From: Cognatishimia maritima
Lineage (GTDB): Bacteria > Pseudomonadota > Alphaproteobacteria > Rhodobacterales > Rhodobacteraceae
Direction of reading: 5' to 3'
Assembly (NCBI RefSeq): GCF_900129685.1
Contig: NZ_FQWM01000002.1
Location: forward strand, 554,079-618,078
Length of the DNA stretch: 64,000 nt
The first letter of the stretch is position 1. Every line of letters begins with the position of its first letter. Below, piece after piece: positions 32,900 to 41,334 of this stretch. Below the pieces are notes generated by a model. That model saw only the letters and a program-made list of their open reading frames with translations. It had not been told where the DNA came from and ran no database searches. The position numbers and the translations under genes were made by a program.

Positions 32900-32924
32900 G
32901 GAACTCAATTTCAGTTGTCGCGTT
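32900..32924 (+). promoter_or_regulatory. EcfG-type promoter of the PLDc_N gene
   Basis: GGAAC, 16 bases, CGTT, exact consensus, 36 bp before the ATG at 32961. Confidence 0.85.
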
Positions 32925-32960
32925 GATTAAACAGACTGAGATATGACAAAGGAGATCGCC

Positions 32961-33146
32961 ATGGAATTTGGCCTCATTGGACTACTTATCTTGATTGCAG
33001 ACATCTACGCGATCATTCAGGTCGTTGGCTCTGGCTCATCGACCCTGTCGAAAATAATCTGGGTACTTGCGATCCTGATCCTGCCTGTGATCGGCTTCAT
33101 CGCATGGCTGGTGGCTGGACCGCGTTCCTCCACGGCACGCATCTAA
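32961..33146 (+). CDS. PLDc_N domain small membrane protein
   Basis: 61 residues from the ATG behind AAAGGAG. Two membrane helices (FGLIGLLILIADIYAIIQVV, IIWVLAILILPVIGFIAWLV) and the ending AGPR match the N-terminal module of cardiolipin synthases, here standing alone. Such free modules occur next to stress genes; role unknown. Own promoter and terminator. Confidence 0.88.
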   Translation: MEFGLIGLLILIADIYAIIQVVGSGSSTLSKIIWVLAILILPVIGFIAWLVAGPRSSTARI

Positions 33147-33162
33147 GACTTTGCTCTGATTG

Positions 33163-33195
33163 AAAGGGCCTGACGCAAGACGTTAGGCCCTTTTT
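33163..33195 (+). terminator. Strong intrinsic terminator
   Basis: Thirteen-pair stem AAAGGGCCTGACG / CGTTAGGCCCTTT (one G-U) with a 5-base loop, running into TTTTT. Confidence 0.9.
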
Positions 33196-33219
33196 CTATG
33201 CGAGCATGGAAGGGAAGGC

Positions 33220-33244
33220 GGAACTTCTGAGGGTCACCTGCGTT
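33220..33244 (+). promoter_or_regulatory. EcfG-type promoter of a four-gene envelope operon
   Basis: GGAAC, 16 bases, CGTT, exact consensus, 36 bp before 33281. The next three genes overlap or nearly touch, so it probably drives all four. Confidence 0.85.
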
Positions 33245-33280
33245 GACTCACCACAAACCGAATTACAGGAAGGCAGAGAC

Positions 33281-33748
33281 ATGACGGATACATCTGGTCT
33301 AGAGACGAAAGCTCGACAACAGGTTTCCGACCTCAGCCAAAAGGCGAAAGAGGTTGCATCTGAAAAGGTCCGGCGCACGGTAGATTCTGCGCAATCGCAA
33401 ACCGCAGCGGAGGTTCAAGCTACGGCTGATGCCGCACAGGCTGCGTCGCGATCTTTTGAACCCGGCTCAATGCAGGCGCAAGCCACCGATTTTGTTGCCG
33501 CGCAATTGGCCGACGCCGCACACCGCGTGCGTACGGTTGACTTAGAAGAAACCGCTGCAGAAGTGGTAGGTTTTGCCCGCCGGAACCCGTTGATTTTTAT
33601 CGGCGCTGCCGCCCTCGCTGGCTTTGCAGCAACCCGCTTCATGAAAGCGACGGCGGAAGAACCCGCGCGTTTGCCGGCCCCGATGCCGCAGGACCCTTAC
33701 ACAAGGGCTTATCCAACAGAAGAGGAGACCTCCTATGGCACATCGTGA
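33281..33748 (+). CDS. DUF883-like membrane-tethered protein
   Basis: 155 residues. A long helical, alanine/glutamine-rich part (QQVSDLSQKAKEVASEKV onward) leads to one membrane helix NPLIFIGAAALAGFAATRFM, then a proline-rich tail with PMPQDPYTRAYPTEEE. It is a larger relative of the protein at 32542. First gene of the operon; its end overlaps the holin-like gene by 14 bp. Confidence 0.78.
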   Translation: MTDTSGLETKARQQVSDLSQKAKEVASEKVRRTVDSAQSQTAAEVQATADAAQAASRSFEPGSMQAQATDFVAAQLADAAHRVRTVDLEETAAEVVGFARRNPLIFIGAAALAGFAATRFMKATAEEPARLPAPMPQDPYTRAYPTEEETSYGTS

Positions 33749-34136
33749 TCTAAGACAGGCTCCTGACCTTCTGATGCGTGCGGTACACCATTTTCTAGCG
33801 CTGTTGCGCAGTGAAACCGCCTTAGTCAAAGAAGAACTCAAGCAAAACGCCGCGCGTGCGGGTGTTGGGGTAGGCTTCCTTGCTGTTGCCATGCTTCTGG
33901 CTTTGGTGGCACTGAACGTGCTTGCCGCCGCGGTGGTGGCTTGGATCGCCGCTACAGGTCTTTCTTTTGGCTTTGCGTCACTCATCGTGGGCTGCACTTT
34001 GCTTACCGTTGCGCTGTTTCTGGCGATGGCGGGCAAATCGCGCCTCCAAGCAGACGCTCTGTTGCCATCCATGACCATCCGCAACGTCAAGAAAGACGTT
34101 TCAAGCATCAAAGAGGCTGCCGATGACACATACTGA
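33735..34136 (+). CDS. Phage-holin-superfamily-type membrane protein (DUF1469-like)
   Basis: 133 residues with two long membrane hairpins (VGVGFLAVAMLLALVALNVL, FASLIVGCTLLTVALFLAMA) after an amphipathic N-terminus with LALLRSETALVKEEL. This is the YqjE/DUF1469 family, named holin-like by fold; it is a chromosomal stress protein, not phage. Overlaps both neighbours by 14 bp. Confidence 0.85.
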   Translation: MAHRDLRQAPDLLMRAVHHFLALLRSETALVKEELKQNAARAGVGVGFLAVAMLLALVALNVLAAAVVAWIAATGLSFGFASLIVGCTLLTVALFLAMAGKSRLQADALLPSMTIRNVKKDVSSIKEAADDTY

Positions 34137-34893
34137 TGCACTCGAAAAACAAGTGGCCAGCAACCGTCGCAGGCTCGCTCAATCGCTTACCGATTTGACA
34201 GATACATTGGCCCCGCAGGCCGTATCCGAACAGATTTTTGCCTCTGCGACTGGCTATGGCGACGAAGTGCGTCGCCAAGCGGTACAGGCGGCAAAACGCA
34301 ATCCTGCCGCGCTGCTGATTGCAGGTACTGGGCTCGCCTTGATGCTGACGGGCACAGGGGGGCGACGCCCGTCCCCTGCCGCGCCTGCCACCTCGACGTC
34401 GGCGGTTCCCGCGCTGAAAGCCTTCCATGGCTTTGACGAGCGCGTGGCCAAAGCCGACGCAGCGATCAAAAAGGAGATGACAGGAATGACCGACGAAAAG
34501 CTAAGAACCAGCCGCATGCGCGACGCTTTGGAGACAGGGTTGGACGCTTTGCCCGAGTCCGCCCGAAAGCGTGTCATGAAAGCGCGCAAGGCCGCGCTTG
34601 ATGCTCAGCAATCTGTCGAGGCGCATGCCACGGAAATTGCTGACCGTTCGCGCACCTATTTTCATCAGAACCCGCTGGCCGTTGGGGCGATCGCCGTGGG
34701 CATGGGCGCGCTGATCGGTGCGCTGCTCCCCTCGACACGCCGCGAAGATGAAATCCTTGGCGCGCATCGTGATGCGCTTGTTCAGAAGGCAGAGGAAACC
34801 CTGCGCGAAGAAATGGACAGGGTCTATGTGAAAGCGCAGTCAAAGTTGGATCAAAGCACGGGCGAAGCGTCGACCCCAAACAGCATCGGCTAA
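34123..34893 (+). CDS. DUF3618 family protein
   Basis: 256 residues. N-terminal ALEKQVASNRRRLAQSLTDL is the DUF3618 signature. A first membrane segment (NPAALLIAGTGLALMLTGTG), a long charged helical middle, and a second membrane segment (NPLAVGAIAVGMGALIGALL) follow. With the DUF883-like and holin-like genes it forms a set found together in many alphaproteobacteria. Function unknown; presumed to act at the inner membrane. Confidence 0.87.
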   Translation: MTHTDALEKQVASNRRRLAQSLTDLTDTLAPQAVSEQIFASATGYGDEVRRQAVQAAKRNPAALLIAGTGLALMLTGTGGRRPSPAAPATSTSAVPALKAFHGFDERVAKADAAIKKEMTGMTDEKLRTSRMRDALETGLDALPESARKRVMKARKAALDAQQSVEAHATEIADRSRTYFHQNPLAVGAIAVGMGALIGALLPSTRREDEILGAHRDALVQKAEETLREEMDRVYVKAQSKLDQSTGEASTPNSIG

Positions 34894-34899
34894 CTGTGA

Positions 34900-35934
34900 A
34901 TGCCCAAAATTTTCGACACTATGCTTTGCAGTCGTGGTATCCGCGTGATGCTGATGATCTTAACGGTCATCAGCATCGTTGCGGCGCTGGCCTATGCCAA
35001 GCAAATCCTTGCGCCACTGGCCTTCGGTCTGGTGCTGGGCGTCGTGGTTTCACCCGTGGCAGATCGACTGTCGCGCCAAGGCGTGCCGCGCCCGGCAACT
35101 GCACTTGCGTTGCTTTTACTAACGACCCTTCTCATTGCGACGATTTTTTTGCTGATTGAGCCGATGGTGAACATCCTGCTGGATGAGCTTCCCCGTATCA
35201 AAGCAACGATGGCCACTTTGATCGATCGCGCGTCTAATTTGCTGCGCGGGATCGAAGAAATCAGCCAAGAAATCGAAGAAAGCGTTGGCGCAGACAAAGG
35301 TGGCGATGCCGAGCCAGCGAATAAAGGGCTGCCATCGGTAGGCGACGCCATTTGGCTCGCCCCCAGCTTCGTGTCGCAGGTTTTCATTTTTGTCGGGACA
35401 CTCTTTTTCTTCACCCTCACACGCAACGATCTCTATCGCCTAACCGGCCGGCTTGAGGCAAAGCTGCGGCATGCAGACAAAAGCGTGTCGCGTTATTTTG
35501 CGGCCATAACGCTGGTGAACGCTGGGCTCGGGGCAGCAACAGCGGCGGCGCTCATGGCGTTGGGTGTGGAATATGCCATGCTGTGGGGTCTTGCTGCTGG
35601 GCTATTGAATTATGTGCTTTACCTTGGGCCATTGATGATCGCGGTGGGATTGGCGGTTGCCGGTATGGTGCAATTCAGCGGGGCTTACGCTTTCCTTCCG
35701 CCAGTCATTTTCCTGCTGTTCAATTTGACGGAAGCGAATTTCGTGACCCCGCTTGTGGTCGGCAAACGCATGGCGATGAATCCGCTGATGATTTTCCTGT
35801 CGATCGTTTTTGGCCTTTGGCTTTGGGGACCGGTCGGAGCCTTCGTGGCGTTGCCCTTGCTGCTATGGATGGGCGTCATGTTAGAGCCAGATCCGAAAAC
35901 CATTATCCAGCTTGAAGATTCCCGCACGGCATAA
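34900..35934 (+). CDS. AI-2E family transporter
   Basis: 344 residues, about eight membrane helices with the family pattern: YAKQILAPLAFGLVLGVVVS, the amphipathic middle (LLDELPRIKATMATLIDRAS), ALGVEYAMLWGLAAGLLNYV and the C-terminal PLVVGKRMAMNPLMIFLSIV. Members export signals or act as Na+/H+ antiporters; substrate unclear. Six bp after DUF3618, so part of the same operon. Confidence 0.9.
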   Translation: MPKIFDTMLCSRGIRVMLMILTVISIVAALAYAKQILAPLAFGLVLGVVVSPVADRLSRQGVPRPATALALLLLTTLLIATIFLLIEPMVNILLDELPRIKATMATLIDRASNLLRGIEEISQEIEESVGADKGGDAEPANKGLPSVGDAIWLAPSFVSQVFIFVGTLFFFTLTRNDLYRLTGRLEAKLRHADKSVSRYFAAITLVNAGLGAATAAALMALGVEYAMLWGLAAGLLNYVLYLGPLMIAVGLAVAGMVQFSGAYAFLPPVIFLLFNLTEANFVTPLVVGKRMAMNPLMIFLSIVFGLWLWGPVGAFVALPLLLWMGVMLEPDPKTIIQLEDSRTA

Positions 35935-35951
35935 GCCGCAAATCAAGCGCG

Positions 35952-37364
35952 CTATTCTGTTTGCTGTCGCGCATCCAACAGGTTTTCGGGGCTATCGTCG
36001 CTTTCCCTTTCGCGCTTTGCCACATCAGCTGAGGCCAACTCTGCCCGTGCTGGATCAGCGGCGTCAGGCAGCGTACTGATGGTTTTCTGGCGCTTCTTGG
36101 GAGCCTCGGCTGCAGAAGACTGAGGTTGAGCGGGCCATGTGGCATTGTCCAAACGCACGCGATAGATCGGTTCCGGCAAACCAAAGCCTGCGCTTTCCAG
36201 CGCCACCTTGGTCGCGCGGATCGCCTCACCCCGGGCTTTTGCAAAATTGACCTCGTTCTGATTGACCCACCCGGTGAACGTCAGAACCACGTTGGAGTCC
36301 CCGACATTGCTGATCCATGCGCCAACCTCTGGATCGTCCAAAACAAATGCAAGCGTTTCGAGTGCGGCCACGCCGGTGGTGAGCGCCGCAGCTAGGTCAG
36401 CCTCTGCATCCACACCAAGATCAAAGTCAAATCGCCGATTGGGGTCACGCGTGAAATTCACAATGCGCCCTTTGAATACAGTGGCATTCGGAATGCGAAT
36501 ATGATTGCCCTCCGGCGATATCAGTATCGTCGCCCGAGACGTTAGCCGTGCTACCGTTCCTTGATCGCCTTGGATGTCTACAAAATCGTTAGGGCGGAAC
36601 GGCTGGCGTAGGCTCAGCAGGATAGAGGCGATGAAGTTTTCCACCGTATCCCGCACCGCAAAGCCGAGCGCCAGACCTGCCACACCTGCGGCGCCCAAAA
36701 CGGCGCCGATCAATGCCGTCGCGTTTAGAATATCTAGTGCAAGCACCAGACCGACAAGGATGAAAAAGATACGGGCGACGGTGCGGTAGACATCTGCGAT
36801 AAAAGCATTCGGTGCGAGCCTGCCCCATATCCCGATCCGACCAGTAAGAAACCATCCCCCGGAGGCGATCAAAGCAAAGGCCGCCAGCGCCACAAGGAAG
36901 ATCGGCCCGTTCGCAACAAGATTCCGCAACCGCGCGCTCACCCGCTCCATCGCCGGGGTCAGTCGTTCTTCCAAAGTGCCACTGACACTGGTTTCATTTT
37001 CAATCGCAACCACACCGATGACACGATTGATGATCTGAGTCAGGCGATCTTGGGTAACATTGTCGATCACTTCTCCGGTCAGCCGCACCACGCCGCTAGA
37101 GACGGCGACACTGACGTCTTCATATCCGTCGATCTCTGCAAGCAGTTTCTGGATGCGCCGCAGGATCTCATCATCGCCGATCGCCTCATCGCCAACTGCA
37201 ATTGTGCCCTCTGTTTGCACGGCCTCCGTTGCAGATTGCGCAACCACGCTGGTCGCGGCCCCGGAGAACACAAGCCCAAACAGCACACAAAAAGCAGCAT
37301 ACAGGCAAATGGATTTTAACCTTGTGTAAACCCGCAGGGCACCAAAGAACGTCTGCTGACTCAT
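35952..37364 (-). CDS. MscS-type mechanosensitive channel with BON domain
   Basis: 470 residues. Signal peptide (SICLYAAFCVLFGLVFSGAA), periplasmic BON domain at about 65-125 (ILRRIQKLLAEIDGYEDVSV, VRLTGEV), two to four membrane helices, then the MscS pore helix GAVLGAAGVAGLALGFAVRD and the beta domain QPFRPNDFVDIQGDQGTV. The C-terminus is a charged disordered tail. It opens under membrane tension to release solutes on hypo-osmotic shock. Convergent with the operon before it. No EcfG-type element was seen upstream. Confidence 0.93.
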   Translation of the reverse strand: MSQQTFFGALRVYTRLKSICLYAAFCVLFGLVFSGAATSVVAQSATEAVQTEGTIAVGDEAIGDDEILRRIQKLLAEIDGYEDVSVAVSSGVVRLTGEVIDNVTQDRLTQIINRVIGVVAIENETSVSGTLEERLTPAMERVSARLRNLVANGPIFLVALAAFALIASGGWFLTGRIGIWGRLAPNAFIADVYRTVARIFFILVGLVLALDILNATALIGAVLGAAGVAGLALGFAVRDTVENFIASILLSLRQPFRPNDFVDIQGDQGTVARLTSRATILISPEGNHIRIPNATVFKGRIVNFTRDPNRRFDFDLGVDAEADLAAALTTGVAALETLAFVLDDPEVGAWISNVGDSNVVLTFTGWVNQNEVNFAKARGEAIRATKVALESAGFGLPEPIYRVRLDNATWPAQPQSSAAEAPKKRQKTISTLPDAADPARAELASADVAKRERESDDSPENLLDARQQTE

Positions 37365-37560
37365 GCTCAAAAAACCTTTGCCTATAGGCGTTGCGCGCGT
37401 TTCTCTCCCGACAAACAGTTGACTGTCGCTTGCTGGAAATCAAGTTGGAAGGCTTCGGAAAACTGCGATAAATTTGCGAACCATATGTCATAGATTAATG
37501 CATCCCCTAAGTACGCCGGACATGAGGTACGTCTCTACAACAAGAGACGAGAAAGACGTT

Positions 37561-37926
37561 ATGCTTAAGACGATGGGTGCAGACGACGCACCTGTATTGA
37601 TTTTGTCCCCCAATGCGCTGGAAGCGGCAGACATCGGCGACTTTTTGTTGCGACGTGGCTGTCCGGGGGTCATCACCGAAACGAGGCTAAACTCCGCCTC
37701 ATCACCACTCAACTATCTTGCCCATGCACCCAAACTGGTCTTCTTTGCCTTTCCGTTGAACACAAACGAAAACAAAGATTGGGTGAAATCGGCTTTGGCG
37801 AAAGACTGGCAAATCATCCTGATCAACGGCGACAACACAGACCCTGATTTTCAGTCGCTTCGGATGATCAGCCGGCCGTTTAGCTCAAGCCAGCTTGAGG
37901 CCGCATTGACGGATATGGATATCTAG
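37561..37926 (+). CDS. Pseudo-receiver domain protein (no phospho-acceptor)
   Basis: 121 residues from the ATG at 37561; in-frame starts at 37522 and 37498 also exist and none has a clear ribosome-binding site. The alternating pattern PVLILSPNALEAADIGDFLL, PKLVFFAFPLN, WQIILINGD and MISRPFSSSQLEAAL follows a response-regulator fold, but the acidic pocket (SP instead of DD), the phospho-Asp (Ala/Phe instead) and the Lys (Arg) are all replaced. It lies just before the degenerate kinase at 38134. Probably a phosphorylation-independent partner. Confidence 0.6.
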   Translation: MLKTMGADDAPVLILSPNALEAADIGDFLLRRGCPGVITETRLNSASSPLNYLAHAPKLVFFAFPLNTNENKDWVKSALAKDWQIILINGDNTDPDFQSLRMISRPFSSSQLEAALTDMDI

Positions 37927-37934
37927 GTCGATCT

Positions 37935-37959
37935 CGGCGGCAATTTTGATTTGCCGCCG
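37935..37959 (+). terminator. Terminator-like hairpin
   Basis: Perfect 9-bp stem CGGCGGCAA / TTGCCGCCG with a 7-base loop, 9 bp after the pseudo-receiver stop. No T-run follows. Confidence 0.6.
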
Positions 37960-37996
37960 GGCAAGCCAGTTCAGCCACAAAAAATTCAAACGACAT

Positions 37997-38022
37997 GGAA
38001 CCAACGCAATGCTTCGCGCGTT
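37997..38022 (+). promoter_or_regulatory. EcfG-type promoter of the HisKA_2 kinase gene
   Basis: GGAAC, 17 bases, CGTT, 111 bp before the start at 38134. Spacer one base longer than consensus in this window. Confidence 0.6.
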
Positions 38023-38133
38023 TGGGGGGCGTGACCTATTGCATTTTCGCGGGTTAAGCAGCGCGGAGTTGTACAAAAGATCAGGAACTGACAGGTTGCA
38101 AACACGAGGCGAAGAAAGGCAAAAGACCCGTTA

Positions 38134-39807
38134 ATGTCGATGAAAAAATATTTCAAATCAATCATCGTCAGGATCGCAGGCTTGCTGACGCTTGCGATGC
38201 TGCCGCTTGGCTTGATTGCAGTTTATCAGACAAGGGTCGTAGTCGAAGACGCGCGTACGATGTCCAGCGCTGCGCTGATGGCGCGCACCGTTGCGGCTGC
38301 TTCAGAAGAGCGCGAATTGATCAAAAATACTTTGGGGATCGCCGAGGGTCTTGCCTCTGTGATGCCCGAAATTCCTCGACTGCGCTGCGTTGATATTTTG
38401 GACGCCCTAGTGTCTGACCACAGGCTTATCCTGTCTGCAGCCTATGTGGACGAAAACGGAGAACCGATCTGCCGTTCGTCTTTTGAAGTCGCGGACTTTT
38501 CGATCTCACGAAGTTTTTCCGAGGTCCTTGACCGAGAAGACCCTTTTGTCAGCCTGGTTCCAGCAAAGAACCTACCGGGTCGCTATGTCACTGTCGCGAC
38601 CCAGCCTATTTTTCAAAGCGGGGCTGTCACTGGGTATATCCTTTTGTCGATCTCACACGCGCAGGCAAATTTTGCGATGCAGGTTCCCGAGGAAGAAGAG
38701 GGGCTGCAACTCATTTCGATCAACCTCGATGGGGACTTGGTAACAGCCAGCACACCACTTGATGTGGCGCGGCAGTTCTTGCCGCTCGGCAGAACGGTGG
38801 ACAGCTTGCCGCAATTCATTGGCAGGACCTTTCGGGATGTCAGCCGTTCGGGGGAGGATCGCTTTTATGCCATCGTTCCGATGATCGACGATGCGCTCTA
38901 TCTTGTCGGCAGTTGGCCGTTGGGCATGCTTCCAGAGGAACAATCTCGATTTCAGGCGACTGTCGCTGTGCTCTTTCCAATCCTGATGTGGATTGTCGGC
39001 ATTGGGGTCGCGATGTTTGGCATGCGGCAGCTTGTGGTGAACCATATCGCCGAACTGCGGTCGGCAATGCGTCGCTTTGCCCTTGGCGAACGTGACGTCG
39101 TACCACTGACGTTATCGTCGCCGCCATCGGAAATCGAAGAAGCCCAACGCGCATTCAATCGCATGGCGCTTTTGATCAACGATGCTGAGAAACGGCGTGA
39201 ACAGGACCTCCAGGAAAAAGAGGTCTTGCTGCGCGAAGTGCACCACAGGGTGAAGAACAATCTTCAGCACATTGCCTCACTGATCAATTTGCAAGCTCGC
39301 AAGGTCAGGTCTCAAGATATCCAGAATTTTCTTGCCACCCTAAACCGGCGTGTGCGTGGGCTGGGTGTGCTGCACCGCTATATGTATAATACGCCAAACG
39401 CGGCAACGGTCAGCGCGGCAGAGCTGATCGAAGCGGTTTTGACCGACCTGCGTGATGCCTATGGAACTGCCAAGTTGCCGAAGATCACGACCGACCTAGA
39501 GCCTGTCGAATTGTTTCCTGATCAGGCCGTGCCCCTGTCATTGTTGATGTCTGAACTGGTAACCGAGGTCTTGGGCGCGGACGGAAGTGGTGTTGGCGAC
39601 GCAGGTATTCACGTGGCACTACGTGCTGTTGACGAGGATAGGGTGAGCCTTTTGGTTGACGCCCCAGATGCTCGGGTCGAAGTGGAAGATACTGCGATCG
39701 GTGGCCAGCTGATCCGGGCGTTCACCCGTCAACTGGGCGGAACCGATGAAACCCTTCGCGGAGATACGGGTTATAGAGTCAGGATAGAATTCAAACGTCA
39801 GAGCTGA
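38134..39807 (+). CDS. HisKA_2-type membrane sensor kinase with degenerate ATPase domain
   Basis: 557 residues. Membrane helix about 10-30, periplasmic sensing domain to about 272, second helix (VAVLFPILMWIVGIGVAMFG), HAMP, then HisKA_2 box LLREVHHRVKNNLQHIASL with His370/371. The catalytic domain is altered: the N-box reads SELVTEVL (473-480) where ELVTNAxK is usual, and the DNGxG loop is replaced by DAPDARVEV. HisKA_2 kinases commonly phosphorylate PhyR. With its ATP site impaired it may act as phosphatase, scaffold or partner of another kinase. The PLD gene follows after 15 bp. Confidence 0.85.
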   Translation: MSMKKYFKSIIVRIAGLLTLAMLPLGLIAVYQTRVVVEDARTMSSAALMARTVAAASEERELIKNTLGIAEGLASVMPEIPRLRCVDILDALVSDHRLILSAAYVDENGEPICRSSFEVADFSISRSFSEVLDREDPFVSLVPAKNLPGRYVTVATQPIFQSGAVTGYILLSISHAQANFAMQVPEEEEGLQLISINLDGDLVTASTPLDVARQFLPLGRTVDSLPQFIGRTFRDVSRSGEDRFYAIVPMIDDALYLVGSWPLGMLPEEQSRFQATVAVLFPILMWIVGIGVAMFGMRQLVVNHIAELRSAMRRFALGERDVVPLTLSSPPSEIEEAQRAFNRMALLINDAEKRREQDLQEKEVLLREVHHRVKNNLQHIASLINLQARKVRSQDIQNFLATLNRRVRGLGVLHRYMYNTPNAATVSAAELIEAVLTDLRDAYGTAKLPKITTDLEPVELFPDQAVPLSLLMSELVTEVLGADGSGVGDAGIHVALRAVDEDRVSLLVDAPDARVEVEDTAIGGQLIRAFTRQLGGTDETLRGDTGYRVRIEFKRQS

Positions 39808-39822
39808 TCTGACGGAAAGGTA

Positions 39823-41268
39823 ATGATGTCTTCTGACTTTGAGGTTCTTGTGACCGCAGAAGAAGCCTTCCCCGCGTTTGAGCGTGCGGTTTTGGGGGCA
39901 AAATCGCATATCGTCGCAGGTTTTCGCATCTTTGACATGACAACCCGCTTACGTAGCTCAGAGGCGCAACAGGTCGGCGCAATATGGTTCGACCTGCTGG
40001 CGCACGTTCTGCAGAAAGGCGTTCGGTTTGATCTGACCGTCAGTGATTTTGACGAGGACATGGCCGCTGATCTGCACGCCCAGGCGGCACAGACCGTGCG
40101 TCAAGGGCAAGAACTGGCAGCACGCACGGGTGTTGATACATCTCAACTCAGGGTGCGCATGCACTTGCATCCGGCCCGCGCTGGGTTCCTTCCAAGATTG
40201 TTTTTCGCCCCTGCCGTTCGCCGCAAGCGCCTGAACACCTCAGGCGTCGCTGCACGGCGTCCCGCCCTGCCACCGCTGCACACGGTCTCGCTCCACCAGA
40301 AGCTGGCGGTCATTGATGACGAACTGCTCTATGTGGGCGGGCTTGACCTGAACGAAAGGCGGTATGACACCAAGGACCACACCCTGCCTGCGCACCTTTC
40401 ATGGTCCGATGTTCAGGTCATGGTCCGAGGCCCTGCCGCAAAAGAAGCCCGCGAACATCTGGAACGATTCACAGACGTTGTTTCCGGCCGCCAAAAAGCG
40501 CGCGGGTCCAAACATATTCTGCGCACCCTTTCTACGCCTCGTGCGGTGCAGCTGCCCTATGTCTCTCCCCGATCACTGGTGAACGAGATCGAAACCGCGC
40601 ATCTGGATGCCTTTCGCGACGCACGAAAGCACCTTCATATCGAAACGCAATTTCTGCGTTCCGGTCGCATTGCCGCAGGCTTGGCCAAAGCCGCTGCAAC
40701 CAATCCAGACCTGACAGCCACCATCATTCTACCCGGCACGCCGCAGGACCTTGCCTATGAGGACAATGAAGGCCTCGACCTGCGTTACGGTCTTGCCCGT
40801 ACAAAGGACGCTGTTGAGACCGTCAAACAGGCCTTCGGACAACGGCTACTGCTTGCGACACCCGTTCGGCCTGTGATGGCCGCGCGCGATAGCCGCGGAA
40901 CATTGGCAGGCTCCCCGCAGATCCATGTGCATAACAAGGTTTTGGTGAAAGACGACGACCTGCTGCTGATCGGATCGGCCAACCTAAACGGACGCTCAAT
41001 GCGGTGGGATACAGAGGTCGCAGTGGCAACGCGCGATCCACACCAAATCCAATCCGGTGTGCAGAAGCTATTGCAACACTGGTGGTTTGATCCCCTTACC
41101 CAAGAAGCACGTGATCACATATCTGCCTTTGACTGGTGGCGCTCAGAGATCAAAGCCAACGGGGCCAAACTACCGCAAAACCGAACTGGCTTTCTGGTAC
41201 CCTTTGACGTCGATAAAAACATGGAATTGGCACAACGCCTTCCCGGCGTGACCGAGGACATTGTCTAA
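39823..41268 (+). CDS. Phospholipase D-like / cardiolipin synthase-like protein
   Basis: 481 residues with two HKD motifs: LHQKLAVIDDELLYVGGLDLN (about 165-185) and HVHNKVLVKDDDLLLIGSANLN (about 368-390), as in phosphatidyltransferases of cardiolipin synthesis. No N-terminal membrane segments, unlike housekeeping Cls. It could make cardiolipin or cleave phospholipids under stress. Probably cotranscribed with the upstream kinase. Confidence 0.88.
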   Translation: MMSSDFEVLVTAEEAFPAFERAVLGAKSHIVAGFRIFDMTTRLRSSEAQQVGAIWFDLLAHVLQKGVRFDLTVSDFDEDMAADLHAQAAQTVRQGQELAARTGVDTSQLRVRMHLHPARAGFLPRLFFAPAVRRKRLNTSGVAARRPALPPLHTVSLHQKLAVIDDELLYVGGLDLNERRYDTKDHTLPAHLSWSDVQVMVRGPAAKEAREHLERFTDVVSGRQKARGSKHILRTLSTPRAVQLPYVSPRSLVNEIETAHLDAFRDARKHLHIETQFLRSGRIAAGLAKAAATNPDLTATIILPGTPQDLAYEDNEGLDLRYGLARTKDAVETVKQAFGQRLLLATPVRPVMAARDSRGTLAGSPQIHVHNKVLVKDDDLLLIGSANLNGRSMRWDTEVAVATRDPHQIQSGVQKLLQHWWFDPLTQEARDHISAFDWWRSEIKANGAKLPQNRTGFLVPFDVDKNMELAQRLPGVTEDIV

Positions 41269-41276
41269 GACGTCTC

Positions 41277-41301
41277 GGAACGATTCTTGCACTGGCACGT
41301 T
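41277..41301 (+). promoter_or_regulatory. EcfG-type promoter of the YihY gene
   Basis: GGAAC, 16 bases, CGTT, exact consensus, 33 bp before the ATG at 41335. Confidence 0.85.
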
Positions 41302-41334
41302 GAGTCATTGAACGCGCCAACGCAAGGAGGACCA

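Noticed and set aside
33735..34136. Holin-like gene as evidence of a prophage remnant
   Set aside because: It belongs to the YqjE/DUF1469 group found with DUF883 and DUF3618 genes in chromosomes, has an EcfG promoter upstream, and no phage gene is nearby.
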